The notes: generated by a model from the sequence alone, not told the origin. Shown: positions 1 to 10,750, numbered from the stretch's first letter. The stretch is 24,441 nucleotides of DNA from Priapulus caudatus (GCF_000485595.1 NW_014577810.1:32441-56881), one strand, 5' to 3'. Translations and numbers: made by a program.

Positions 1-44
<44 letters not shown>
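1..44. repeat. (TA)n microsatellite at window edge
   Basis: Uninterrupted alternating T and A from the first base. It may continue outside the window. Confidence 0.97.
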
Positions 45-45
<1 letters not shown>

Positions 46-268
46 TTTGTTATCGCGCGCGTTAACTCGCTGCCGCAAAACTAGATCGAGAGAGAATTTC
101 CATTCTTGTGGCGAAAGCTAATTCTAAATGCATCCGCGAGCGGCGACCAGCAAATGACGAGGCGCGCTGAATGTAAATCGTGAGAGATGAATACGTTTAT
201 CCGGCCGGCCGAGCAGCTCATAATACACGCTACGGTGCATCTAACATCAAAAGCAACGAAGATCAGGT

Positions 269-312
269 GTAGGAAGTTGGATTCACTCCTGTAGGAAGTT
301 GGATTCACTCCT
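269..312. repeat. 22-bp tandem duplication, two copies
   Basis: The 22 bases at 269-290 (starting GTAGGAAGTTGG, ending CACTCCT) are repeated exactly at 291-312. A perfect copy suggests a recent local duplication. No gene is recognised around it. Confidence 0.95.
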
Positions 313-1639
313 CCTATTAATAATGCGTCGGTTGATGTCTGTATGTGTGTGTCGGGAAAGGTCGCGATACATGCCTCTTTTCGTTACGTGGACAATATTG
401 TCTTGACGAGTTATAGACCTGGAAATGTTAGAGCGACTCGTTCTAATTTCTGCGTTATATGACTTAATCCTTAGCTTTGATGTTGGTGAAGTTGATAATG
501 TACACGCTGCGATATACGTTATGTCATATTATGTCATGTTTAGTGCTGTTATCCCATGACGGAATCGTCGCGTTTTGTTCGTAAGTAATTCATGTAATTC
601 GAGTGTAATCTCTTTTTTTATTAAATTCAAATAACATACTACACTGTTTATGTGAAACTGAATAATCCTGAAGATTTACGAACCGTATATACACAAAAGC
701 AAAAGCGAAAAGAAAATTACACGCCCAATACAAAAGGCGGTGTTATATAATTCCATTTATCTGTACCCGGTATCGAGGCAATCGTTAAGGCAAGTTTAGA
801 ATGTAGAGCACAATTTACGCGAATTGATACTAGTAGCTCTATAATGATTTCATTATTTACGCTTAGGCGCCTAACCCAACTGGAGCAACAGTTTATCAAT
901 AGATTAGCGACACGTTTATACAGGCCGGGTCCCCTATAACTCCTGCGAGTGCACAAACGTTCAACCGCAATACAAATATTTAACGTTCAGAAAACCTGCT
1001 GCATGGATATTCACATGTCGCTGGTGTTTCGCAATGCCAACTTGCCGGCGGCTCGTTGCGTAGCATGACTGTGATCAACGAAGTAAGCTCGTGGCGCCAT
1101 CTATTCCGCGTACGCAATTCAACTCACCACGTGTAAGAGGCATCGCCTCGCTTCATGGCCGTATATACCAATGTGCATTTAGTAACACACTAGATTACCG
1201 ATAACAGTAAAGCGAATCAAATAGCTGCGTCACACTATAGTTACAATAATCGTATACGCTAAACCGATCGAATCAAGCATTACCATAACTGGCAGATTAT
1301 GGCAACAGATATCCTGATTTAATTTCTGTTAAATACGTAAAGCAAATTAAGATTATGAAACTATTAAGCTGAATTGGTGAAACAGTGAACTTATAATTAA
1401 TGATATTTTTCACCGATAATCCAAACGGATATAAAAAAATGAACATCAAAATATACATTTATGGATACATTCGCGCTCGTAGATTTCCATTAAACACGAT
1501 TCCACATCTCGCTAGGATGAAAATACAATGCACACACACTACAACACTACACATGTCAGCGAAATACGGAGACTCTTACATAAATTGTAAAGATACTTTT
1601 CCCCTCCCTGTAACTTTAATTTATAATGTAGGAGGTGTA
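313..1639. other. Intergenic or intronic stretch, nothing recognised
   Basis: AT-leaning unique sequence. Open frames are short and unremarkable. I see no repeats, RNA genes or credible exon with splice signals. Confidence 0.6.
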
Positions 1640-1800
1640 GACGCTGCAGAGCCCCCTAGTAGTCGAAAGCAGGCGCAAGTGGCGTAGGGTCGTCTGGCGG
1701 TCAGAGCCACCTGTAGTTGTTGCAGCGCAGCACCTTCTGGCGGCCAGAATGAGATGTAGATGTTACAGTGCCCTCTTGCGGCTAGAACCAGCTGTAGATA
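1640..1800 (+). promoter_or_regulatory. Four degenerate units carrying CTCF-like cores
   Basis: Four related blocks recur every 38-43 bases: GCCCCCTAGTAGTCG near 1651, GTCTGGCGGTCAG near 1693, CACCTTCTGGCGGCCAG at 1733-1749 and CCCTCTTGCGGCTAG near 1771. Blocks two to four are followed by related text (CACCTGTAG, GAGATGTAG, CAGCTGTAG). The third block is close to the vertebrate CTCF consensus read on the reverse strand (CCCCCTGGTGGCCA). Insects have a CTCF orthologue, so an insulator-type array is possible. This is a motif resemblance only; a degenerate minisatellite is the plain alternative. Confidence 0.4.
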
Positions 1801-2731
1801 CTGAAGTAACTGCGTGTCATCGTGGCATCGTCATCGTCACCGTCGGCGTCACAGCCAATGCAGCAGGAATGGGCGGCGCGTGCTCTGCGGTCGCGTCACG
1901 CGGTACTGCGCTGCGTCAATGTTTGACTTGAGCCACACACTCCACACCAAAAACAGAGCCGTTACGGATGCTGCGTGTCGAAAGAGCAAGGAGGGGGGCA
2001 CCGCCGCCACAGACACGGATCGAATGAAAGGGAACGCGCCGCCACGTCATCGCTGTTCTCGCTTTGGCCCATATAGGCATAACGGGGTCGCGACCATGCT
2101 TATGGCGCGTGGCGAGTATTCTACAGCTACAATAAACCACGAATACGTATACGCCGTTTCGTGTTATCGGTTCCGAAGTAATTTGATTGCACCCGATACA
2201 CACCGATAAATACATTTAACAAGCAGAGATCCCTCGTTAGTAGTTGATACCGGACGATTGTGATATATATAGGCTAGAAACGTCACATCGTTCTCTGCAA
2301 TCGCAGCCAAATCTAACAGCGTCCCAATACCGACAGTGACCAGCAGACCGATAAAAGGTAGAACAGTGTTAGTGTACGCATACTCTACATATAAATCCAA
2401 TGATATAGGAGAATTACCGCCATAATTCCACGCATACATACCCTGAACATGTTAGCGTCGATAGGTTCGACATTCATTTATCGGACCATGTGCTTACACA
2501 CCGCGTCACCTATACACGGATGTGTGAAGCAAATCGAGCGAGACGCCGTCGGCGTGTGGGCGTCATGCTGGGCGCTATTACACACACGCCCTCGGTGGCA
2601 AGTAGGTGAGAATGCATACGAGAGCGATGCTACTTTCTGGAGCAGGTGAAAGTCTAATGCTTAGCACCGCACGCAGCGCACGGCTGCTCGCGAAAGTGAT
2701 GAAATCGTGACACCGCGACAATTATAGAATT

Positions 2732-2734
<3 letters not shown>
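1801..2734. other. Stretch without a recognised gene
   Basis: Mixed-composition sequence with several mutually overlapping open frames and no splice-bounded exon that I trust. A 91-codon minus-strand frame (2164-2439) has a hydrophobic middle but matches no family I recognise. Confidence 0.45.
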
Positions 2735-2807
<73 letters not shown>

Positions 2808-2885
2808 GTGTGTGGTGCACTTGTGTGTTGTGTGTGGTGTCGTGGTGTGTGTAATCGTGTGTGTGTGTGGTGTGTGTGTGTGGTG

Positions 2886-2916
<31 letters not shown>

Positions 2917-3060
2917 ATGTGTTGTGTGTGATGCACTGTGATGTGTGGTGTGTGTTTGTGCGCGCGCGCGTGTGTATGCGTGCGTGTGTTGCCGTGTGTT
3001 GGCGTGCGTGTGTGTGCGTTTTTTCTTGCGTGTGTCCGTGCGTGCGTGTCTACACGCATG
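2735..3060. repeat. (GT)n microsatellite grading into imperfect GT/GC repeat
   Basis: Perfect GT repeat for about 70 bases to 2806, then GTGTGGTG-type interruptions, then a GCGCGCGCG run near 2961. Alternating purine-pyrimidine DNA of this kind can adopt Z-form. The open frames here (poly Val/Cys, poly Thr/His) are translations of the repeat. Confidence 0.97.
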
Positions 3061-3299
3061 CGTGACTGCCTGCCTGGTCGGGCGCGCGCGCGTGCTTCAC
3101 TTAACCACGACCAAAACTCCCATGCTGATGGGGGAGGTGAACCATTTCTCAGAGTGCTATAGTAAGTTTCCGCTTTCAGCTTTACGTACGCCTTTGATGC
3201 GTTTGAGCGTTGGATTTATTCACCTTGTTTGACCGTATAATAACGCCACAAGTCACATACGGAGAAAACCACAGCGGTAGTATCGTAAGGAGACCGGCG

Positions 3300-3563
3300 A
3301 TGGCGGAAGAAAGGATACCTTTATTCTCCAACCCGATAACCAAACCCGTCGGGTGTTGCGCTTGTGCCCAGACGAAGCGCGCCGCAGTTTGTTTGGGAAA
3401 CCGAGGTTTCATAGCTGCAGCCAGGGACGTCGTTTCCTCGCGCGCACGGGCGCTCAGTGTTGCTTTTACGCGTTTAGCTGTTGTTGCGATAATGACGTGT
3501 TGTTGGTTTTGCTGCTGGAATAATGTGCGAGCTCCGCATTTTCTTGCTACCTGCAAGCGTTGA
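3300..3563 (+). CDS. Candidate coding start for a small Cys-rich hydrophobic protein (unrecognised)
   Basis: An ATG at 3300 sits in a strong eukaryotic start context (CCGGCGATGG) and opens 87 codons. The protein begins MAEERIPLFSNPITKPVGCC. It has a Cys cluster (GCCACAQTKRAAVCLG, about residues 18-33) and a hydrophobic Cys/Trp-rich segment (about residues 60-75). The Cys cluster followed by an apolar stretch loosely recalls the start of small four-helix membrane proteins such as LAPTM4-type proteins, but I cannot claim homology. No clear splice donor is seen, so the true exon may end earlier, around 3400-3430. A minus-strand frame overlaps it, and GC-rich DNA opens frames by chance, so it may not be a gene. 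Confidence 0.25.
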   Translation: MAEERIPLFSNPITKPVGCCACAQTKRAAVCLGNRGFIAAARDVVSSRARALSVAFTRLAVVAIMTCCWFCCWNNVRAPHFLATCKR

Positions 3564-5037
3564 ACTGACGCAATCAAAACATGCACGCGGAAGCCGAGCT
3601 CGCCAGGGCAGGCGCGCGCGCGTACTGCGCGAACAGCTTAAATTTACACACGCGCGTGTACACGCGACTTTATTTACCCGGATTTTATTATTGCTTTCCT
3701 CGGAAATGAATTGATTTCGCAATTTCGTCGCATGAGCTGCAAATTTTTCGCGGCTTTTATGATCGCTATCCGGTAATATCCGTGTTCGTCTCACCGTACA
3801 CTCACTCATACCCGCGAGCCATTCCGCGTTCCTGACCCAGTACACGCTGCTGCTACGAATCCCCCCTCCGTACATCCGTCCTCCGTAACCTCTCTTTTAG
3901 ACAATCATCTAGTGTTTTTCCGCTGCTTCTTTTCCGCGAATGAACTGCGGTCGACCGCACGCAGAAAGCGCCGCATTCATTAATGCGACCTAGTTTCGAT
4001 GGGATTTCAGGCGGGCATGCGCAGCGTTAGCGCCACACCGCACGCAGTCGGACATTTTACGAGATGTCGTACACGGGGATGCGAAATACGTCGTTAGCCG
4101 TCAGCATGCAGCTCATCGACAAAGATCACGTCCGCGATACGAGAAATGTAAGACGCGGTCAAGAATGTGCGAACTGTTGTACGGCGAAAATTAATCAAGC
4201 GTTGTCAATGCATCGTGTTCGTTGTTATCGGAGAATCTCGTGACCTTCACGATCGGGCAATAAGTCAACAATAGTTTGAATTACTTCCGTATAGTATGCG
4301 GATGTGAATGTAGTGCTCGATAAAGAGAATATATAGTAGTACTAGTAGTATGTACTACTAGTAAAAGTACTGTATGAGTACTATATTTAGTATGGCGAAG
4401 AGAGTATTAAGGATACATACAACAGTAAGCCTCAGCAAATTGTTCACCGCACTATTTGATCTCTAGAAAAGGCCTTTTGGCATTTCTTTCGATGAAATTC
4501 GTCGCTAGAGTGCACTCTTTTGCATTATTCACGCAAGTTTAGATGCCTCGTGGACATCTAGAAAGCATTAGAAGTAAAATTGGTCTTGTCGTGTAGCTGT
4601 GACATTCCGTCAAGTGGCGTAGCCATGGTGACCGGTTGGTAATTTTTGGGTTTGAAATGTGATCTGTCTACCTTGTAGAAACTCGCATCATAGAGCTGAC
4701 AAAAGTTTCAAGCGGAGCAAAGAGCATGAATCTGTAGTTATTTAACATGAATAAAGTGTATGTTGTGTATGCGACGAAACAGTGTGATCATTTTTAATTA
4801 ATTTCTGTTCTATGCTTATTCAGTCCTGCTGCCTATGGACGCCCTCTACTGTTATACAACACCTTGGCTAGGTAAAACCTAGTCAGAGAACGGCACCGTG
4901 GGGAGAGCTTGGCGACAGTGCTGCCATGTATGCCGCATGGTGGCATGTTTACTAAACTCTGCGGGAGCATGTAAACGATATTATAGTTTTACGATAATGT
5001 ACGTAAATGCGCCATATATACTGGATTATCGCTCGCG
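3564..5037. other. Stretch without a recognised gene; one palindrome inside
   Basis: Unique sequence with a possible NRF1-like core (GGCATGCGCAGC near 4014) in a GC-richer patch at 3920-4100, and a perfect palindrome at 4340-4363. No exon-like open segment is convincing. Confidence 0.5.
4340..4363. repeat. Near-perfect short palindrome
   Basis: TACTAGTAGTA at 4340-4350 is followed by TG and its exact reverse complement TACTACTAGTA at 4353-4363. The stem is 11 bp with a 2-base centre. It lies in AGTA-rich sequence, so repeat slippage could explain it. Confidence 0.9.
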
Positions 5038-5148
5038 CTCTCTCTCGCCCCTCTCTCTGCCTCCTCTTCCTCCTCCCCCTACACGTCCTCCTCTACCTCC
5101 TCTCCCCTCAATCCTTCTCTTATTTGCTAGCTCTCTCTCTCTCTCTCG

Positions 5149-5245
<97 letters not shown>

Positions 5246-5276
5246 GAGGGAGAGAGAGAAAGAGAGAGAGAGAGAG
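5038..5276. repeat. (CT)n / (GA)n inverted microsatellite
   Basis: A pyrimidine tract with CT repeats runs to a CTCGAG centre at about 5187-5192 and switches at once to GA repeats. Interruptions partly mirror each other: CTCGCTCT on the left and GAGCGAGAG on the right, plus an AAAG/CTTT break on each side. The whole can fold into a long hairpin. The GA half is dense in GAGAG, the core bound by GAGA factor in insects. Its Ser/Leu and Arg/Glu translations are not proteins. Confidence 0.93.
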
Positions 5277-5550
5277 CGGTCTTTTCCTTATCTCTCTACT
5301 CTAACCATCATTTGAGGTTTCTATCACTCCTACAATTACGTGTTAGTATATTATAGGTTTACGTTATAGGTAACTTGTTCACGTGTTGGTAATGTGTGCT
5401 GCTGCAATTTCCGGTCACGGATGCGAGTTATGTGAAATTCGCGGAGAGGAACTGATGAAGTATACGTGCGTGCATGCGTGCGGTATATGTGCATAGGTAG
5501 GTGCACGCGCACATTCACGCATCGCGTATGTCCTCGGTTGCGTGTTCTTA

Positions 5551-5551
<1 letters not shown>

Positions 5552-5637
<86 letters not shown>
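5552..5637. repeat. (GT)n microsatellite
   Basis: About 43 uninterrupted GT units. All long frames spanning it are repeat translations. Confidence 0.98.
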
Positions 5638-5640
<3 letters not shown>

Positions 5641-7281
5641 TGTCGCATGCCGCGTGTGGCCGTGTCTTGCTCGTGTGCCGCGTGTTGCGCGGTTGGGCGT
5701 CGCATGTGCAGTCAGCTCGCGTGTCTGCATGTTGAACGCGCATACGAGCGCGTGTGTGTTGTGTGTTGTGTGTGTGCTTCGTCGCCGGTGTGCCGCACTT
5801 TATTGCGATTACACCAGTCGTTTTCGATCGCCCCTATAGTTTGAGCATGTTATCAGATAGCCTATATCTTGAGCAGATTAGTCTTTCCCGCTTAATATCG
5901 TGCAACCTACCATGACCATGTCTGAGAACTAGACAGAGGGCACTCAAAGAGAATGCATCCCTCCTGCGCAGCTTGTAACATGTATACAGTTGTATAAACA
6001 AGCTGGCTCGCTGCTGCGTGCTGCTGACCTGGTACGGACCTAAGGCGAGCTGCTGCTGACTGGACTCCCTAAGGCGAGCTGGCTGCTGACTGGACGCCCT
6101 AAGCGCAGCTGTGATCTCTGAATCGATCGCTGACGGCTTGAGCGTGTATATATACAGCTGCTTCGCTGTCTGGCTACAACCAGCACACACGAAACACTCA
6201 CGAACGACACCACGAAAACACACCACACACGACACCACGCGAAGCGATTACATTACCTTCCTGCAACTCCGTTGCGCGGAGGTAACTAAGCCACCATACT
6301 TGTTTCCATGTAATCCTGTACAAATACGGTCAATTCACAGCTATGTACAGGAAATTAGTTTGATGCAATGTACATGGGTGTGAGCGCATAGTACCTTACC
6401 ACGTGCGTGGCGTGATTGTGCGTGCGTGTCGTGCGTGTGAGTGCGGTGCGTGGATGTGCTGGTATATGATGCGCGTGTGGCTTGCTGCTCCGGTGTTCTG
6501 TAGGGGTGTGGTGTGTGTGTGCTGTGTTGTGTGTCGCTGTGTGTGTGTGTGTCGTGTGTGTGTGTGTGTGTTTGTGTGTGCGTGTTGTGGGCTCATGTGG
6601 CGGCTGTGTTGCGTAAATGCGCAGCGGCGCGCGCCGGTGTGTATGTGGTTGTCGAGCGTCGTGCCTGTGTGTTGCGCCAGCGTGTTTGTGCTGTGCTGGT
6701 GTGTGTCGTGGTCGTCGTGGTTGTGTCGCCGTTGTGTTGTGTGGCGTTTCGTGCTGTGCGTGTGTGCGTGGTGTGTGTGCATGTGGTGGTGCTGGTGTGG
6801 GTGTCTTAATGTATGCGCGTGCGTGCGTTCGTGCGTGCGTGTGCGTGCATGCTTTACTAAGACACAACTACCCGCGACAATACTTGATCGGCTTGTTAAT
6901 ATCGACGCGCCCGGGATCAATTATACTGGCGTTTGTCGAGTTACATGTAATTACATACTAATTACATCGAATATCCTGTTGATAAACCGTTCTATATGCG
7001 TAATAAGCTATAAGAGATCAATTTTCTCCGATAGGCCAGTGCAAAAATATGCATGCGTGCGGGAAGGATGAAGGAGTAAAATGATGTATGTGAGCGTTCT
7101 TGCGGGCGCGATCGATCGAGAGTGGGTGGTGCAATGCATGCGCGCGTGCGTGTCCGTGCGCGCGCGTTTACACCAGCGTGAGCATATAGCAATTAAACGC
7201 ATCGACGGCAAGCTATGCATTTTCGAAAAGATGACAAACGCATTACGTGCTTATATAATTAGGGTTCCCCGTTCCATTATG
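5638..7281. other. Repeat-rich stretch without a recognised gene
   Basis: Holds a short minisatellite (6021-6113) and a GT/CG-rich, locally repetitive region (about 6410-6850). Overlapping frames of 98-222 codons in the latter are Cys/Val-rich or Thr/His-rich and open on both strands at once, as low-complexity DNA does. I find no splice-bounded exon. Confidence 0.55.
6021..6113. repeat. Three-copy minisatellite, about 29 bp per unit
   Basis: The unit pattern CTGCTGAC, TGGAC, CCTAAGGCGAGCTG recurs three times with small differences (near 6021, 6051 and 6083). It ends at the GCAGCTG before 6113. Confidence 0.85.
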
Positions 7282-7703
7282 CTAGCCGCACACTATACGA
7301 TTTTGCTCGGGCCGCAGTCGTAAGCCCTCGCACACTAATACGCTCGGCAGCCGATCAATCGGGAGGCCCCCGCACACTGTACGACTCAAAAGTCGGCGCT
7401 AACCATGGCGCTCTCGTGGCATTCCAAGCGGATTTAGCGGGTCGGGAGTGTTTTCCCGCCATTTTCACCGAATGCGGTTCCCATGGCGCTGCTCTGTGAA
7501 TGGTCAATTTTCTTCAGCGCTCGGCGGCGGGTCGGATGGCCACACACACTATCCGAGTCGCGTCGTAAGCCCTCGCACCCGCTCCGCTCCCGATTCAAAA
7601 TTCGAATTAGCCCAAAATGACCTCCCGATCCAGACTTAAGCCTCCCGATCCAGACGTAGGCCTCCCGATCGCGCTCGGGTCGTATAGTGTGCAGCTAGTT
7701 ATG
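7277..7703. mobile_element. MITE-like non-autonomous DNA transposon, 417 bp plus target duplication
   Basis: The left terminus CTAGCCGCACACTATACGA (7282-7300) and right terminus (7680-7698) are inverted copies with one mismatch over 19 bp. TTATG flanks both ends (7277-7281 and 7699-7703), a good 5-bp target-site duplication. Inside, CGCACACTA-type motifs recur near 7330, 7371 and 7542, a 17-bp direct repeat GTCGTAAGCCCTCGCAC sits at 7317-7333 and 7562-7578, and a 20-bp tandem unit starting CCTCCCGATC lies at 7621-7670. There is no transposase frame, so it would move only by help from a relative. CTAG next to each end could instead be a 4-bp duplication, which would shorten the termini to 15 bp. 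I cannot assign a superfamily. Confidence 0.82.
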
Positions 7704-7770
7704 TATACCATATTTCGTATACCAACGCGAACTTCTTGTATACTACGCGCGAACCACATAGGCTAGGCAC

Positions 7771-8310
7771 CATAAGCGTCACTAACACACGCATATGATG
7801 TGAGAACTAATAGATCGTACAGGAGCTTAGGGCTTTAATAGATCGCGCAGGTGAGGATGTCTATAATAGATTAGTAGATCGTACATGTGATGCGTGCTTT
7901 AATAGGCAGTCAATGCGATGAGGGATTGAATGGGCCGTACTGGTGATGTTAGCTTCACTAGGTCACATATATGCGGGGTTCAATAGGTAGCAGAGATGAC
8001 ATCAGTTGCTGTTGATATAGTACCAATGTCCGAACGCATCTTGGCTATACAATATTCAAGAATTTCATTAATTATAAAGTTGGATTATGCGAGTAGGAAT
8101 GCATCAGTGCGAATTTAATGGGTTTGTTTAGGTGTTGCTGACAGAAGGGGCAGATGCGGAAGGATACAACAGTCATGGACAACCATACACACGGCGAGAA
8201 GGTCACTACCTCCCACCCATTACTCACGAATCGCTGAAATATGCGTGCCGGTACGAATTAGGACAAGACAACTGTAACATTTACAATACTATCAGCGTTG
8301 TCTAGGTTCT
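7771..8310. repeat. 540-bp dispersed repeat, copy 1
   Basis: Matches 12828-13367 at constant offset 5057, with no gap and a single difference that I can see (A at 8279 against C at 13336). It starts in degenerate 28-bp repeat sequence and ends directly at a TA microsatellite, as does copy 2. It lies 73 bases right of the MITE. I see no coding frame, no TG...CA long-terminal-repeat ends and no convincing target duplication. Confidence 0.97.

Positions 8311-8313
<3 letters not shown>

Positions 8314-8351
<38 letters not shown>
8314..8351. repeat. (TA)n microsatellite
   Basis: An uninterrupted TA run that forms the right boundary of 540-bp repeat copy 1. It is longer than the run in the same position next to copy 2. 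Confidence 0.97.
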
Positions 8352-8356
<5 letters not shown>

Positions 8357-9546
8357 CGGTGATCTTTTTCTCGCGTTCTATTGTGATCGGGCGCGGATCT
8401 AGCGCGCCTACGGTGAGAGCCATGCGGGTCAGACTGCACGCACTGCGACCAGCAAGTTTACTAGAGCAAAGAGAGAGTGGATGCGCACCGTAGTGGGGTG
8501 GGGTAAGCAACTGCTACTGTGCTCCATCAGTAGGGCGGGAAACATCGATAGGAGATTACCGGTAGTGTGCCAGTGGTTTAATGCGGTGTACATAGAGGCA
8601 GTGCAAGGTAGCCATACGCCATAACGGCATACATCCAGACGGAGGGCGGATAGGCCTAGGCTTCGCGTATAAGGTAGGATTCCTTCTCGATGCTATTGTT
8701 TAAGGATCTATTAGTGCTGCTTTCTTAATCTTTCATGCGCACGCGCACACAGCACGCAAGCACACACGTCACGTGTCCATGGACGAGGAGTTAATCATGG
8801 AAAACGAATTATAGCAAAGGGGTTTTCTCCAATTTATCGTAATGCACATAACCGCATACGGGTATATTGCCTACAAATCGGTGCACGCGCGCGCACACAT
8901 ATGTCCAACGAGAAACGCGCGCGTTACATATAGGAGTCACAATGTCACAATGCGAACACTGGCGGGATTTGCTGCTGCCAAATGTATATGGTCGCTGAGC
9001 TATCTCGCTAATTGACATCGTACTGTCACATTACGGGGACACCGAACGCCACCCCCGCATGCAGCAGCCTGTTCTGCGTCCGCATCAGATGAATAATTGC
9101 CATTTAAATCTCTAGATGCTAATCGGTAGCACAATTTCAGTCGCAGCGCGCGAGACAGATGTCTCCTCAGAAGCCGCGCTTAATATTCATCAAAATCTGC
9201 TCGCGCCATTTCTTGCGGCGTCTGCGAGAATTCGTCCGCCTTTCAAACCGCGCCGACTCACTGCTCGTTGCATCCCGAACCAGCTCCCTGTGATCCCGGA
9301 AGCGGCGGTGCGATGCATCCGCGGGCAAATTGCGGCCGAGATCAAAGTCTCGTGCATCGAACCTCCGGGCTTGAGTTCGAATCGCCGAGATTTCGCATTC
9401 GTCGCGGAAACGGCGGCGGCGGTGGTGGCGGCGATTCGTCGCGCGGATTTTCTTTCTGCGCGCGGCAGCAGCCGTTTTTACGACCGATTTCACTCGATTA
9501 CGCAACACGCGGTTTGCTCGCCTGGTCGAGCGGCAGCAGATTATAT
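8352..9546. other. Stretch without a recognised gene, GC-rich towards its right end
   Basis: The left part is unremarkable. From about 9150 the sequence is rich in CG dinucleotides and open in several frames on both strands (up to 224 codons from 9116), as unmethylated GC-rich DNA often is. The translations are not recognisable. A promoter or 5' untranslated region for the exon candidate at 9669 is possible. Confidence 0.4.
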
Positions 9547-9560
9547 AGCGCCATCTAGCG
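9547..9560 (-). promoter_or_regulatory. CTCF-core-like site
   Basis: The minus strand reads CGCTAGATGGCGCT, which fits the CTCF core pattern YAGRKGGCR. It sits next to a TATATAA stretch (minus strand) about 110 bases before the exon candidate at 9669. Motif match only. Confidence 0.35.
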
Positions 9561-9668
9561 CCGCATTGCGATGCACACTGGCGACATACAGCGGCGGCGC
9601 GGAAAACAACGTCGATAAGCCACCGCTTGAAAATAATTCACCGGAAAACGTGCTCTGTGGCTCGAAAA

Positions 9669-9760
9669 ATGGAATTACTAGGATGCTGTCGATGGTACTG
9701 CCCACGCGATGCGGCTTGTTGTCTGTTTTGGTTGGGCAGTGTTCTTCTATCCCCTCAATG
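9669..9760 (+). CDS. Candidate first coding exon of a Cys-rich membrane-type protein
   Basis: The ATG at 9669 has an excellent context (GAAAAATGGAA). The frame reads MELLGCCRWYCPRDAACCLF then WLGSVLLSPQ and is followed by a good donor, AATG|GTAATA, at 9760/9761. Left unspliced it stops two codons later, so 30 codons plus two bases form the exon. A Cys pair, a Cys/Pro/charged turn and then an apolar stretch fit the first helix of a small multi-helix membrane protein; this is an inference from pattern. The exon ends in phase 2. It is too short to judge by codon statistics, and a different frame is open through the same DNA. Confidence 0.35.
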
Positions 9761-10449
9761 GTAATACGGTTACGCACACATTGTACGTAAAAGGTCACGA
9801 TAGATTTAACTTGCCGCAATGTTTGCGCATCGTCGTCTATTGGTGGGTTGATACGGGTTGTTTCAACATATAGGCTATTATATTGACGCTCGTGTAATAG
9901 CTGTTTTAAGGCCCGACTGCGATAGACCGCGCTTAAAAAATGGCCACAGTTTTTTTACTCTCAACAGAACATCGACATTCGGGGGAGACAAATAGTTGTG
10001 CTAGCGACCATTTTCCGCAGTCTGCATCAACGCGACATCGGTGGTATTCTTTACTCCATGTGTACTATAAACATTGCGTGTAGAATTTCAAAAAAATAAA
10101 AATTCGCTGTGAATGTATATAGCCGGATGTTGGCATTTGTACGCGAAGTCGGTCGCACGAGATGCAAACAGTGGAATGAACGTCATCGTGTTCACGGTTC
10201 ACGGCACTGGCGATTGCTCATTGCAACGAATTAATGGAACAACGACGACACAACCGCTCACCAGTTCGTTTCGAAAACACTGCTGGCCGTTTAAAGGAAG
10301 CACGTAGAGGCCACGAGTGTTGACGCGCCAGGTTGCCGATGAATATCAAACGCCGTGAGAAAAAAGCCAATTACCAATATTTACACACGTTATCTTTAAT
10401 TATTACAGAATGTATGTTAACAGTTTCTTTTTTTCTTTTTTTTATATAG
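9761..10449. other. Probable intron or intergenic stretch
   Basis: No coding frame of note. It ends in a long pyrimidine tract (10423-10443) that looks like the run-in to a splice acceptor. Confidence 0.45.
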
Positions 10450-10494
10450 GCAGACATGACCGACATACGTCTCTTGATCTTGGGCATTGCCATT
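10450..10494 (+). CDS. Candidate small exon encoding a signal-peptide-like or membrane start
   Basis: A T-rich tract of more than 20 bases ends in TATATAG, a strong acceptor before 10450. Six bases on, an ATG at 10456 opens MTDIRLLILGIAI, and the exon closes with the donor ATT|GTACGT at 10495. A tiny first coding exon carrying the hydrophobic start of a signal peptide is usual in insect cuticle genes. Its exit phase is 0. That does not fit the next plausible exon (13582, which needs two bases from upstream) unless a base is missing from the sequence. Joining it to the 9669 exon brings a stop. It may therefore belong to another gene, or be chance. Confidence 0.35.
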
Positions 10495-10680
10495 GTACGT
10501 ATATAATCGTGAACAAGCGTTCGTAAACAGTGCTCGCCTGTACCCATCTGCGCGCACGTTCGCCTATGCTATAGGGCACACAATTTTCCTAATGCAGCGT
10601 GAATGGTTTTGCTCAGTCGCACTGAACGGGCTGATGCGCATCGCAAACACGTCGTCCCAAAATTCGCACCGCAGCTAGCG

Positions 10681-10750
10681 TGGCGTAGGAGCGTAGTAAG
10701 GAGTAGTAGGGCGTAGTAGGGCGTAGTAGAGAGTAGTAGGGCGTAGCAGC
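10681..10750. repeat. 10-bp minisatellite, seven units
   Basis: Seven consecutive 10-mers of the form GCGTAGTAGG or GAGTAGTAGG keep exact register across the interval. Confidence 0.93.

Noticed and set aside
2164-2439. 91-codon minus frame with hydrophobic middle
   Set aside because: No family resemblance, no splice or start context that stands out, and length compatible with chance.
2661-3162. Open frames of 66-132 codons on both strands
   Set aside because: They are translations of (GT)n/(CA)n and GC-alternating DNA: Cys/Val in one direction, Thr/His in the other.
6355-7071. Frames up to 222 codons on both strands
   Set aside because: Low-complexity GT/CG-rich sequence opens all frames at once. 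No splice signals or recognisable domain.
9365-9400. tRNA-like B-box (GAGTTCGAATCGCC)
   Set aside because: No matching A-box, anticodon arm or acceptor-stem pairing around it.
9116-9790. 224-codon + strand frame and overlapping minus frames of 113 and 92 codons
   Set aside because: CG-rich DNA poor in stop codons. The frames overlap on both strands and show no family. Only the short splice-bounded segment at 9669-9760 was kept.
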